This document shows positions 34,511-45,706 of a stretch of DNA of 64,000 nt, in pieces. A program made the position numbers and the translations under genes. Within the stretch, counting starts at the first letter, position 1, and each line of letters begins with the position of its first letter. Source of the DNA: Scleromitrula shiraiana. Its lineage: Eukaryota > Ascomycota > Leotiomycetes > Helotiales > Sclerotiniaceae. A model generated the notes under the pieces. It was not told the origin of the DNA, did no database searches, and saw only the letters and a list, made by a program, of their open reading frames with translations. The stretch spans positions 372,001-436,000 of the forward strand of contig JABELC010000013.1 of assembly GCA_028455995.1 (NCBI GenBank). Reading direction: 5' to 3'.

Positions 34511-35664
34511 GCAGTGGGTTAGTTTGAGAAGAAGGATATGTTGTTGGTGGTGATTTCAGTGATATTGCGTTGATTCGCTTGAGATATGATGGCTAGTACC
34601 TAGAGAGATTGCATGATATTTGGCAACATGTTTGGAGGATAAGTAGAAGATAAGACCGGTGAATTTGATCGCATCTATGATGCTGATGTAGCAAGATCAA
34701 TAAATGCTGCAAAACAGTTTCCCTACTTTTCTGCATATAGCTTGAACTCGAACGAACTCCTGATTTGAACTTCTACATTGAGTCCAGTTGAATTAGGACT
34801 AGGTTTAAATCGCAATTAAAGCGTGCCAATATTGACCGAAATGACTCTTTGAGCTAGATGCTTGCGATTACCGGTACATCCATATTACCCCTTCATGCTT
34901 TGGGGGCTATTGGGGGTCGCCACATGAATATCGATGTATGAACCGAAAGCTTTTCCGGACGAGAAGTCATTGTTCTAAGATATATCTCCTCTGAACGTCA
35001 TACAATCTACCAATTCATTTCGAAGATTAGAGAGAATAGAACCCAGTCATATAAGAGCAATTGTGAGGTTGATTCATGTACAGTGGGTGATATTCGTATA
35101 AATGATGCAAAAGAGCAGGGCATAAATACCTTGCAAACTCCATATGTATGAAGAAGATTTCGAATCAAACACAAATCAACTGTTGAGATTATTAAACCAT
35201 CACACACTATAAGGCATAGTGATAGAGTAAGCAATAGATTTATATACGTTTGACATAGATCGCCATAAGCTAGCCTACTCGTATTCTAGCTGAAACTGGA
35301 GAAACCTGTCCGCATTAATTGCCGATAAAGTGTGATCGCAAGCAGCAAGGCGCAACCACCACCACCATTTCTCCTCTTTCATCCATCCATTAATATTCTT
35401 TTTGATAGTATCGTGTTCTTATTGCCTCATTATTTTCTCCATCTAACAAGATTTTACATATCGATTTCTTTACATTGGTCTTTTGTTTACTAGCTATTTA
35501 TAAACTTGGCAATAAAATCAAAGGCTGATTCGGATGGGTTCTGATACTATTTGCGGGATCTGAAGATCGTCTATCTTGATCTGTCGTCATTGTTGAAGAA
35601 CCCACACACCAAACTCAAAAGTCCATTTATTTTTTCCTTCTTTTGAAATATTTTTTCGCCCGTC
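34511..35664. other. Intergenic region, no gene seen
   Basis: No coding frame with domain-like content was found. A 75-residue minus-strand frame at 35234-35007 is unsupported. The right end (35380-35660) is T-rich and probably promoter or leader for the Mpv17-type gene. Confidence 0.5.
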
Positions 35665-35911
35665 ATGCCTCTTCCTTTTGAGCTTCAACGTCGGAGGTTT
35701 ATGAGAACGATTAATAGTAAATATATTTACGGCAAAGTTGTGAGTAGTGGTCTCTTGCCTCTTCGTTCTTTCCCTCTTTTCATTTCCTGGGCGAATGATT
35801 CATAAATAGCAGATGGAGGGTTTTCAACGTTCAAAACTCAAATACTAACATATGGATTTTCTATAACTCTAGCCTCTTGTACACGCAGTCATTTTCATAA
35901 TAGAATTAGCC

Positions 35912-36760
35912 ATGATCGGACGACTCACCACCAAATTCAACAGCTACTATGCTGAACGCCCAATCCTAACCATGATGATAACGAACGCCGTTCTCGGCGG
36001 CATCGCCGACACAGTCGCTCAATCCATAACCGCGATCCGAACGGCAGCAGTCCGAAAACCAGGCGGTGTTAGAAAAGACGATATATTAGCGATTGAGATC
36101 CACGAATTGGATAGGAAAAATCCATTCAATAATGAGGATTTAATTCCGGATTCGAAATTGCTGCCGCCGCCATTCGACTTTGAACGTTTGACGAGATTCA
36201 TGTCTTATGGGTTTGCTATGGCGCCGATTCAGTTTAAATGGTTTCAGTTCTTGTCGAGGGTGTTTCCTATTACGAAGAGTAGTGCCTTTTTTCCGGCGAT
36301 GAAGATGGTGGCTTTTGATCAGTTGATTTTTGCGCCTGTTGGTACGATATCTATTGGGACTTTATGGGGATGGGATTTGGCTAATTGATATTCTTAGGGA
36401 TCGCTACTTTCTTCACCGTTATGACGGTTGCTGAGGGTGGAGGCAAGAGAGCAGTTACGCAGAAATTGAGAGATATGTATCTACCGACCCTCAAAGCCAA
36501 CTTTATGGTTTGGCCGCTGGTTCAAATTATCAATTTCCGTCTTATGCCAATCCAATTTCAATTGGTAGGTTATACTTTCCTGAAACGAATGAGGTCTTGT
36601 CAAAGCGTCTCTATGTATCTCTGCTAATTTATTAATTTCATAGCCATTCGTTTCGACAGTCGGTATTGCTTGGACTGCTTACCTCTCTCTTTCGAACGCC
36701 GCCGAAGATGCAATGGATGTTCGTTCCGCTCCTGTATCCCCTCATATTCGATTGTTGTAA
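35912..36760 (+). CDS. Mpv17/PMP22-family inner-membrane or peroxisomal membrane protein, three exons
   Basis: Exons are 35912-36341, 36398-36564 and 36644-36760; phases agree, giving 237 residues. The family signature is spread over the exons: YAERPILTMMITNAVLGGIAD, LTRFMSYGFAMAPIQFKWFQ, VAFDQLIFAP and the diagnostic MVWPLVQIINFRLMPIQFQL followed by PFVSTVGIAWTAYLSL. Four hydrophobic spans are expected. Family members sit in mitochondrial inner or peroxisomal membranes and are thought to be channel-like; the exact role is unsettled. A loop of about 50 residues (RKPGGVRKDDILAIEIH onward) is inserted after span 1. An upstream exon (35665-35739) can be spliced in frame through an intron with a perfect TACTAACA branch site (35740-35872). 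This would add 38 residues, so the true start may be 35665. Confidence 0.88.
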
Positions 36761-37498
36761 GTGGTTTCCTGGGGATGTGGATCTACATCATGAAGATAGT
36801 ATGGGACGGGATGGAAACAAAGGCATATATTTGGACAGGAGTCATCATTCATTGTAGATAATCTACGAATTTCATACAGCATGATATGATATGGCTGCAT
36901 TCATCAATCAGGCTGGCTTGGTAAATTGAAAGAAGGCGTTTGGTGTTGGCATCCAGGTTTGATATGATATCACGCCATGGGTGGAAAGAAAGCATATCGG
37001 ATAATCATGACTGGTTTTGTGGGCATCTTTACTGCTTGTCTTGTGTAAAGGAGTTATACATTAAATACCACACTACTGGGTAGCGGCTAGTTTAGGTACA
37101 TGCATCTATTTGAAAGAATATATTCTTTTGGTTACACCATCATATCCATTGAACTTCTCCTTCTTAGGCTGAGCTTTGAAAGTGATTGGATAGCAAGTTA
37201 ATTAACAGTTGACACCGTCTTTCTTGTACTGAGGCCAGTATCGAGAAGGGGAGGGAAGGGTGATGAGGAAACATATAGGTCGTCTTGCTATATATATCTC
37301 ACTACTACTCCCTGATAATGCATGCTCTATGATAACGCATATGCTGTGCAACTGTTACCAACTATACATAACTTGGGACGAACTCCCGCTGAGATAGATG
37401 GTCGATGAAGTACATATATTTAGCATGTCATGTAAAGATTTCTAATTCTAGCTTTAGGGATTTCTTCTTCATGGATGGGGACTTTCTTCTTGGTATAG
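36761..37498. other. Intergenic region, no gene seen
   Basis: This is the 3' flank of the Mpv17-type gene and further non-coding sequence. A GTAAGT-like word immediately overlaps the stop codon region (36756-36763) but no continuing exon is apparent. No repeats of note. Confidence 0.45.
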
Positions 37499-37810
37499 AC
37501 TTCTAATCATGCGTTTTCTGATACGGATCCAAGCTCTTTCTATTGGACATTATATGAAAATCCCGCTAGGGAAAACCTGGGCTGGGATTGCTATGATCCC
37601 GAGGATCTGGATTGTTCGAAGATAATAGAATGGATGGTATTGATACCGCATCTTTATAGTGAGGACCTCGGGGAAGTCAAGATATTTTCTCGTATGCTTC
37701 TCGATTCCAAAAATCGCAGTCTTGAGCTAATCAATGTTGATATCCTTTACTTTCCGTCATTGTATATACTGAAGCTGCATAATATCTATCCAGATATTAA
37801 TGCAGTTTGA
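37499..37810 (+). other. Orphan coding-like open frame without a start codon
   Basis: A frame runs from just after a TAG at 37496-37498 to a TGA at 37808-37810 and encodes 103 residues of natural-looking composition (SSFYWTLYENPARENLGWD, then VDILYFPSLYILKLHNIYPD). It has the mix of aromatic, acidic and aliphatic residues of a folded protein and no low complexity. There is no ATG in its first half. The bases just before it (GGTATAG) could be a splice acceptor, making it a 3' exon, but I found no upstream exon. It may instead be a fragment of a decayed gene. I do not recognise the family. Confidence 0.4.
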
Positions 37811-37899
37811 GAACCTTGAGAGTATTGATGGCTTTCGCTCTTTCTTGACCCCACCTGTTATTGCCTATCCCACAGGCCTATGACATGATTCGAAACTGT

Positions 37900-38049
37900 C
37901 ACGGACTCAACCCCACCAAAACAAGATAGAGGGGCATAATCAAATCTCAGCACACCTCCTGTTTGCTTTTTCTTTTCATTTCTCAAATCAATTCAAATTT
38001 TTCTACTTTTTTTCTAAGATACCAAAACTTTATCTATTTATTTGCAAAG
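37900..38049 (+). promoter_or_regulatory. Pyrimidine-rich leader of pgk1
   Basis: The bases before the pgk1 start are strongly C/T-rich on the sense strand (CTTTTTCTTTTCATTTCTC and further runs), then AAAG directly before ATG. A CT-rich leader before the start is typical of highly expressed fungal glycolytic genes. No TATA box position is claimed. Confidence 0.55.
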
Positions 38050-39469
38050 ATGTCTCTCTCCAACAAACTCTCAATCACTGATGTTGACTTGAAGGACAAG
38101 CGTGTCTTGATTAGAGTGAGTTCTATCCCTTTCGATTCATCAAATTTTCTCAACCAAGATTAAAAAGGCATCTAAACTAACTCCCGAATCTAATTCCTCT
38201 AGGTCGATTTCAACGTTCCCCTTGACTCTGACAAGAACATTACCAACAACCAACGTATTGCAGGAGCTGTTCCTACCATCAAATATGCCATCGACAATGG
38301 AGCTAAGGCCGTTATTCTTATGTCACATTTGGGACGACCAGATGGCAAGGCCAATGCTAAATACTCATTGAAGCCAGTAGTCCCAGAGTTGGAGAAGCTT
38401 TTGGGAGGAAAGAAGGTCGAGATGGCACCAGATTGTGTGGGCAAGGAGACCGAGGAGATTGTTAACAAGGCTACTGGGGGTCAGGTTGTTCTTTTGGAGA
38501 ACTTGAGATTTCACGCTGAGGAGGAGGGAAGCTCAAAAGATGCTGAGGGAAAGAAGGTTAAGGCTGATAAGGCTAAGGTGGAAGAGTTCAGAAAGGGCTT
38601 GACTGCTTTGGGAGATATCTACATCAGTGAGTTTTTCCAATGAGAAACGGAAGGGCAAAGGAGAATTCGGTATCGGTAGATGAGAGACTAATAATCTATA
38701 AGACGATGCTTTCGGAACTGCCCACAGAGCCCACAGCTCTATGGTTGGTGTTGACCTTCCTCAAAAGGCATCTGGATTCCTCATGAAGAAGGAGCTTGAG
38801 TACTTCGCCAAGGCATTGGAGAACCCTCAACGACCATTCTTGGCTATTCTCGGAGGTGCCAAGGTTTCAGACAAAATCCAATTGATTGACAACCTTCTCG
38901 GAAAGGTCAACAAGTTGATCATTTGCGGTGGTATGGCATTCACATTCAAGAAGACATTGGAGAATGTCAAGATTGGAAACAGTTTGTTCGATGAGGCTGG
39001 AAGCAAGACAGTTAAGGATCTTGTTGAGAAGGCCAAGAAGAACAATGTCGAATTGGTTTTACCATGCGATTACATCACCGCCGATAACTTCGCAAAGGAT
39101 GCTAAGACTGGTACTGCTACAGATGAGGAAGGTATTCCAGATGGATGGATGGGACTTGACTGCGGAGCTAAGAGTATCGAACTCTACAAGAAAGCTATTG
39201 ATGAATCTAAGACAATCCTCTGGAACGGTCCCCCAGGAGTCTTCGAATTCGATGCTTTTGCCAAGGGTACCAAGGCTACCCTTGATGCTGCTGTAGAGGC
39301 TGCTCAATCTGGAAAGATCGTCATCATTGGTGGTGGTGACACCGCTACCGTTGCCGCTAAATACGAGGTTGAGAGCAAGCTTAGCCATGTCTCAACTGGT
39401 GGCGGTGCTTCTCTTGAATTGCTCGAGGGCAAAGATCTTCCAGGTGTTACTGCTTTGTCGAGTAAGTAA
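38050..39469 (+). CDS. pgk1: Phosphoglycerate kinase, three exons
   Basis: Exons are 38050-38115, 38203-38626 and 38703-39469, with introns of 87 and 76 nt; 418 residues, the normal length. The protein is unmistakable: KRVLIRVDFNVPLDSD, VILMSHLGRPDGKAN, VVLLENLRFHAEEEGS, DAFGTAHRAHSS, FLAILGGAKVSDKI, ILWNGPPGVFEFDAFAKGT and the nucleotide-binding IIGGGDTATVAAKY with STGGGASLELLEGK. It transfers the acyl phosphate of 1,3-bisphosphoglycerate to ADP in cytosolic glycolysis, reversibly in gluconeogenesis. Codon use is more even and lacks the strong skew blocks of some neighbours, as expected for a highly expressed gene. Intron 1 splits the first conserved motif after LIR. It is convergent with sem1. 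Confidence 0.98.
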
Positions 39470-40014
39470 ATGTTGGGAGATTACGTTTTGATGTTTGGTA
39501 TTGGTTGTCAGGGTTCTGATGGGTCCTTTTCATCAGACTGTTCACTTAAGTCCTGCTTATGATAGAATCGATCGAATTCTTTGGACTTCGAGAATGAGAA
39601 TGGGTGGAGAGGGAAGAATACTAAAACGTTTAAAATGAAAAATAAAGAATGGTTACAAAATGACATTTGTGATCTGATATCATCTTCTCAGTTGAATAAA
39701 AACATGTCCCAATATCTCTATAGGTATGGTATCTCTACTTAGAACTTCTTCGCAACATTGTACTTGTGTTGTATTTAACTTTGTATCGCGCTGTATGGTA
39801 TCATATCACGATACCCATAAACCCCAATGCAGTGGTTTATTTGTCCATTCGTACCATCCATTTGCATTCGATTAACTCATTGCAACTCGCAGTAATAACA
39901 TATCAACGCTTGTCATCCATCCTATCGACGTGTGCAAGCATCTTATCCACATTTCATGCGTGCATCCTCCTTTCCTTTCCCTTTCCCTTCACATCATCAT
40001 CATAATCACTATCA
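39470..40014. other. Convergent 3' region between pgk1 and sem1
   Basis: It holds the terminators of both genes. An AAAATGAAAAATAAAG stretch near 39632-39650 may serve pgk1 polyadenylation. The part next to sem1 is C/T-rich with (ATC)n runs (39990-40020). A putative plus-strand frame starting near 39766 is not supported. Confidence 0.5.
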
Positions 40015-40642
40015 TCATCTCTTCTTATTCGCCTCAACCTTCTTCAACTCTTCCCTATTAATCCGTCCACTCGTTAGTATCAAATCAAATCAAATCAAAT
40101 CATCCATATCCATCACAACCAAGCCATCAAATCCGCATCCGTGAATTTCATATCATGACAATCCAGGAATGAATATAGATAAAGTAAAGCGAGTAGAACG
40201 AGCAAGATAATAACATACTTCAACTGTGCGGAGAAATCCTCGCTCGTGTCATCGTCGTCCCAGCTTTCTTCCCATAGGTGTGTGTTGTCGCCTGGTACTT
40301 CGGTTTCTTCTTGCGTCCAGTCTGTTGGGTGAGGGGGTGTGTTAGCTAGTTCTTGTCTTTGTTGTAGTTGGTATTGGTAATGGTATTTATTGTTCGTCTT
40401 GATAGAATGCTCATGTTCATGTTGTTGTTGTTGTTGCTGTTGAAGAATAGAATATACGACAAGAAAGGCAGAAACGAAGAAAAGAGGAACATACTCTCTA
40501 CCGGAAAATCCTCAAACTCATCATCCTCCTCCAAGTTCGCAGCCGCAGTTTTCTCCTCCTCGCTGCTGGGCGTGGTGGATTTCTCCGGCTTATTGGGGGT
40601 TTTGGTCGCTGCGGTGGTGCTGGATGTTGGTGGTGCGGACAT
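40015..40642 (-). CDS. sem1: 26S proteasome lid subunit Sem1/Dss1, three exons
   Basis: Exons are 40642-40495, 40321-40219 and 40054-40015. The introns are 173 nt (40494-40322) and 164 nt (40218-40055), and the phases fit; 96 residues. The acidic family signature is complete: EEDDEFEDFPVENWTQEE, then HLWEESWDDDDTSEDFSAQL and KEELKKVEANKKR at the end. Sem1/Dss1 is a small, mostly disordered acidic protein that helps assemble the proteasome lid and also binds TREX-2 and BRCA2-type complexes. The Ala/Thr/Pro/Ser-rich N-terminus is variable in the family. Introns exceed the coding length, and the terminal exon is 40 nt, so gene callers could easily miss it. Intron 1 contains a (GTT)n run on the plus strand (40421-40440). 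Confidence 0.95.
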
Positions 40643-41496
40643 TGTTGTTTTTGTGGCTGAGTTTGGAAATGGAGAGGGTGCGGTTTGGTTCTTTGGTTAG
40701 ATTGGATTGATGGTATGGATGGGATGGGGATGTGATGGAGCTGGGTTGGCGATGCGATCGATTAGATGAATAATGGATAGGTTGATGCGAGCAGATTAAC
40801 TTTATGGCTTACCGCCTTCTGAATCGATAACCTTACAATTTTTCAGGTTACTAATTCGGATAGCGATGCGATATGCTAAAATGCTATAGCTTCAGGGCGT
40901 GGACTTCGGGAGTAGGTTTTGGTTTGTTATTCATGACCTCGTATCCTCTTAACTCGTAATTCGTTCCTCATTTTTATCTTTATTTTTGTGGTCATATCTT
41001 ATTAATCGTATTAAATTGGAATTGGAATATAGATGACTTCTGGTACTATCTTTTTTATCTGAAATTCTAAAGAGAATCGTTCTTCTTTTCCTTTTTTCGC
41101 AGATACACATATCTACATCTAGGTACAATATCACCAGACAGTACCAGTAAGGAACCTTGAAGCATCTTTTGCCCCGTACTCCGCCTACATTATTAGGCTC
41201 TCTCATTGACTATCTATTCGTTTCACCAACAAGAAACTAAGTCGTCATTATTCGCACAAGGGTACTGCCCACCACTCAAACACTATCATCTAATCCTACC
41301 ATTCATTTACACTTTGACAAGACCTACGTTTCGAAGCTCTTCATCCTACATCAAGTTGCCTGCTTCAATAAGCTCATGGCCCACCGATTCTCAAAATTAA
41401 AGGTCCCGGACCTTCCGGAATTGTGAATATATCCTCCTATCCTCATATACATACCCGTACCCATACACGAAGCAAACATATCCCATCAGAACCAAG
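40643..41496. promoter_or_regulatory. Divergent promoter region, sem1 (-) and iml2-like gene (+)
   Basis: Both neighbouring genes start at the edges of this 854-bp region and point outward. No coding frame is accepted inside it. Composition is ordinary, with T-rich patches near 40965-41000 and 41080-41100. Confidence 0.5.
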
Positions 41497-43661
41497 ATGA
41501 GTCGCTGGTTTCGATCTGCCGCAAAGGCAGCCCCGACTATGGTTGCAGCGGACGAAGACCAACATTTGAGGGATGTAGAATATGCAATGCTTAAGCTTCT
41601 GAATGACGACATTGTCGAAGCGGATAAGCTATTGCGGAAGAACGATTCCTCGTATCATCATTTGGGAAGAGGTATTTCGGGCTTTATAGGAGCTATGCTG
41701 GGGGTGGAAAAGGAATTATTGAAGGAGGCGGCGGCGATTTTGTTGGAGGCTGAGAATAAAAGTTGGGAGGATATGAAGAAGGCTCAGAAGGAACCTACGG
41801 CTTTTCAGTCGGTGATATATCCACAAGGGACTGAGTATCTACTGTGTTATTCTGTGTAAGTTCTTTTGTCCGCTGTCGAGTATAGGTAGTTGGAACCCAA
41901 GGCTGACGTCAGACAGAGCTCAATTGACTAGTGCAATTACTGCCGTTCTTAGTGGTAGTATAACGGAGGCAGTTAAGGGTTTTTATAAATTGAGAAAGGC
42001 ATATCTTACACTGGATGGAATATTAGATATAGAAACGAAATATCTACAAAAGATTGCCAACTCGAGTAAAACATCGCTTGCCTCGAATTCGTCAACACCT
42101 GCTCGAACTACAGTCGATGATATTGCACACCAAACATCGGATCTTTCTTTATCAGAACTCAGTGGAAAGGAGGATGATTTCACTAGCACACTTCCCAATC
42201 TCTCGAGACCGCCATCGCCTCCTTCGCTTAGGAATCCTTTCGAAATAGATCCCGAGCTTGCCGCTAAAGTTTTCACTACACATACGGATATTTTTATACA
42301 TTCCGGAACACGAACATGCTGTGGTCTTTTACTTCTTGTGTTTAGTATGATTGAGAACCCAATATTCAGCAAGATATTATACATTGTAGGATTCAAAGGA
42401 GATCGAGAACGTGGAACTTTACTATTATGGCAAGCTACGAAATATAACAATTTTAATAGTGCCATTGCCGCTATTGCTCTACTGGGTTTCTATAATGGTC
42501 TTGTTGGGTTTTGTGACATTCTACCTACGGATGCTGCAGCGGATGAAAATCTGTCCGGATATCCGAAAAAGAGATGTGAGGCCTTGTTGGCGGATATGAG
42601 AAGTCGACACCCGGATTCTAAACTATGGAGACTCGAGGAAGCTCGAATGCTGTCTTACAACAAGAATCTCAAAGGCGCACTTGAAATCCTGGAGGAAAAC
42701 TCTAAGAGTGAAATGAAGCAAATTGCTATGATAAATACATTTGAGCAAGCTCTCACTACCTTGTTCGTCCACAATCATCTTTCTTCCATAGAATGCTGGG
42801 AGAAATGCGGGGAGTTAAGTTCGTGGAGTCCTACTCTATATGCATATTTAACCGCATGTTCATATCTAGAACTCTACCGTGATCTTCGCATTTCAGATCC
42901 GACGGCTGCGAAAGTTTATAAAGATAAAGCCAAAACAGCCTTCCTCAAAGGACCACCTCTAGCTGGAAAACAAAAAGTCATGGCTAAACAGCTTCCATTT
43001 GATCTTTACATTGTCAGTAAAGTTAGCAAATGGGAAGCTCGCGCTAAGGCTTGGGGCGTTGATCTTGTGGATGCTATAGGCCCTAGTCCGCATGTAGAGA
43101 TGATATTTTTCTGGAATGGGGTTAAGAAGAGTGGGAAGGAGGAATTGCAAAGATCGCTATTTTGTCTACAGGATGAGAGAATGACACACCCGGAGAAATG
43201 TCTAGAGGATCCTGATGATAAGGCTATCAAAATGCTGTTGACGGCTTGTCTGTGGAGAAATTTGGGGAAGTGGGATGAAGCGAGAGAGTTGCTGAATACG
43301 GAGATTATTGAGTCGGAAAGGTAAGTTCCCCCTCCCATTTTTTTTCTTTCCATTTCCATCAAGCTAAGCTAACCTCACCCAAAAAAGACATCAACGCGGA
43401 CCCCTCCGCGACGACTGGACCCTCCCATCCGCCTACTACGAACTAGCATGTATCAACTGGCACGAAAAAGACGTATTACAAGAAGGTCACTCGAAAGAAC
43501 AGCAGCTAGAGTGGGAGAAATCATGTGTGCAGAATTGTGAGGATATTCTTATTAAATTGAATACTTGGCCTCAGAGTTATGTTTTTGAGGCCAGGATGAG
43601 CTTTAAGGTGGGGACTAGCTTTGTTACGGTTAGGAGGTGGAAGGGGATTATGGGGTGGTAG
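41497..43661 (+). CDS. iml2: Iml2/TTC39-family outer-membrane-associated protein, three exons
   Basis: Exons are 41497-41855, 41917-43320 and 43388-43661, with introns of 61 and 67 nt; 678 residues. The order of motifs follows the Iml2 family: DVEYAMLKLLNDDIVEADKL, SYHHLGRGISGFIGAMLGVE, GTEYLLCYSV, then AITAVLSGSITEAVKGFYKL, RTCCGLLLLVFSMIE, and later TPR-like repeats (PLAGKQKVMAKQLPFDLYI). Yeast Iml2 is a mitochondrial outer membrane protein linked to lipid-droplet-dependent clearance of inclusion bodies; human relatives are TTC39 proteins. The membrane assignment rests on the family. A Ser/Thr linker (about residues 160-220) is disordered. Sense-strand composition is G-rich at the end of exon 2, C-rich at the start of exon 3 and G-rich again to the stop. 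Confidence 0.9.
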
Positions 43662-44596
43662 TTTAGTTGTATGGTTGGGGGGTGAGGGGGTGACGGGCGT
43701 TGGAGGGAGAGGGGGTCGGGATTGAGGTTGATAGATGGTCTGGGGAGATAAAAAGAGAAAAGAAAAACAGAATAGATTGGTGCGGAGTTGCAGAGTGGTG
43801 TTTATATTATGTATCATATCTATTGATAGACGAGTAAAACTCAGGTGGGCGGTTGGGTGGATGGATGGATGGATTATCTTTTACTTGGATTGGATAATGG
43901 AGTCCTTTCTTTTTTTTTCTCTGGTTGATTGGTTAAGTATATAGGATTTGGATATACATACATATATATGAATTTATGACTTGGGAGGTAAAAAATTGGT
44001 GATGAGAAGTAGGGAATAGAAGGGGATACATGGTTTGGGATGGAGGGGTTGGGGGATAGTTTTGGCTTGGATTGATCGCATCGAGGGAGTTGGATGGGTG
44101 GTGGTGGTGGTTGTTTATTGGGTATAGATCGGTGGGTGGATGGGTGGTGTCTTTGTGTATGGTGTAGGGGCAATGGTCATAGATAGATAGGGAGCATAGA
44201 GGGGGTAGAGATACATATGAAGATATATACCTTCGTTCACCATTGATTGAATCGTGCAGTTTATCGAGTACTCTTTATTGGAAGGCACAGTGCATACATA
44301 GGCTAGTGTCTAGAAATAAGGCATCAGAAAAGCACTCTCTTGTTAGAAGCATCTCTAAATCTGCTGAAAGATGAAGTGACAATCTAGGAATCTAGGGATA
44401 CTTGTTGAAGACCATATCGTTTCTGGTATCCGCTAGGGGTAAATGTGTGTCCTGGATATTCAAGTGGTATTAGGTTTAGTGTAGGCGGTGTGGTACACTT
44501 AGTGTTGTTGGTTCTAAGATGTATGCGCAGTGATAAGTAAGTAAAGTATTGATTTGTGCATTTAAATTTGGTATGTCGGGTATTTTTTATACAACT
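43662..44596. other. G-rich, C-poor 3' flank of iml2; no gene seen
   Basis: From the stop to about 44160 the plus strand is strongly G-rich (GGATGGATGGATGGATTATC near 43857, GTGGTGGTGGTGG near 44099). Frames on the complementary strand are Pro/His-rich shadows of this skew. The remainder to 44596 is ordinary. Confidence 0.55.
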
Positions 44597-44847
44597 AGCC
44601 CCTATACTCCCCAGACCTTAATCACATTGAGCATGTTTGGTATTCTCTTAAAGTCAGGGTTATAGATATGCTTCCAGAGCTCGAGGACGCAAAAGACCAA
44701 CCAGAGAATGATCGGCAGCGTCTATAGTCTTATTTGCAAGCAGCATGGGATACACTACCAGATTCTTTATTTATAAATTTATACTCTAGTATGCCGAGCA
44801 AAATCGAGGCGTTTATAGCCACGAAAGGATGGCATACAAAATACTGA
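44597..44847 (+). mobile_element. Tc1/mariner transposase relic, C-terminal part
   Basis: The frame reads YSPDLNHIEHVWYSLKVRV, then a stop at about 44726, then LQAAWDTLPDSLFINLYSSM and IEAFIATKGWHTKY before TGA at 44845-44847. SPDLNxIExVW, containing the third catalytic acidic residue, and the closing RIEA-type plus KGWHTKY are diagnostic of Tc1/mariner transposases. The N-terminal two thirds, including the first two catalytic aspartates, are absent upstream and an in-frame TAG precedes the block. No inverted repeat pair could be identified by eye. It is an old, truncated copy. Confidence 0.8.
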
Positions 44848-45706
44848 GCTTTAATGGGACACTATGATCATAAAATTTATATTTTATTGTAGATCAAATG
44901 GTGAACTCTGTATAATATCAAAATGATAAAATTATAATTGTTGGTTGGTTTTTAATTCAATTTAAGAAAAAATGGTGCTGCGATAATGGATTCGGGTGAT
45001 TCCAAGCTCGCTTAAATATAAGTCGTCTAGTACTGTATGTTGTTGGCGTCTCTTTGTATAGAGGCAATATCAAAACCCTAAGAGGTTTCATGGAACGAAG
45101 TTGGGATGGAACCTCGACACACTGAGATTGGATGAAGTGGTGGTGCTATTGAAAGCAGTGGTTGGTTGCAAATAGAATCGCAAAGTAAAGTAGATATAGT
45201 GGTCCTATTTGAGAATATATTTACTGTTTACAAATTATATTTTCTGATGATTGCGTCGCTATCTCTTCTCACCCCTCCTCCCCTCCCACCTGCCCCCCCT
45301 TCTGTTTGATCGGTCCGAACTTGAACATCACTTATTTGGTCGTGTATAATGAGTTTTGTTGTAAATCTAGGGGTTCTTCGCTAGGCCCCCACTCCTAGGT
45401 GCTTCCCGTTTCACTGAGGTGTATTCGCTTAAAAAGAGCCTCCAAGTTTCATTTCCAATCTCTTCAATCCAATAAATGTTCTATGATCATGAGGAAGTTT
45501 CTATAAAAGGTGTCAGGTTTGAGAATGGCGCCCCACATTACCTGCAGATGTATTCTGTGAATACCTTCCTACCTGATGCTGATACATGATTGTACAGAGC
45601 GAGCTTTGACTTGTTAATATAAATATTTAGACTGGCATTTTCCATGAACATCCACATTCGTTTCTAGCTGCCAAATTTACTTTGAAAATCTTCTGTACAT
45701 TATATC
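44848..45706. other. Intergenic region between transposon relic and CorA-like pseudogene
   Basis: The first 180 bases, AT-rich with GATAAAATTATAATTG, may be the 3' non-coding part of the transposon. The rest is ordinary non-coding sequence with a C-rich patch (45268-45302). Nothing further is recognised. Confidence 0.4.
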
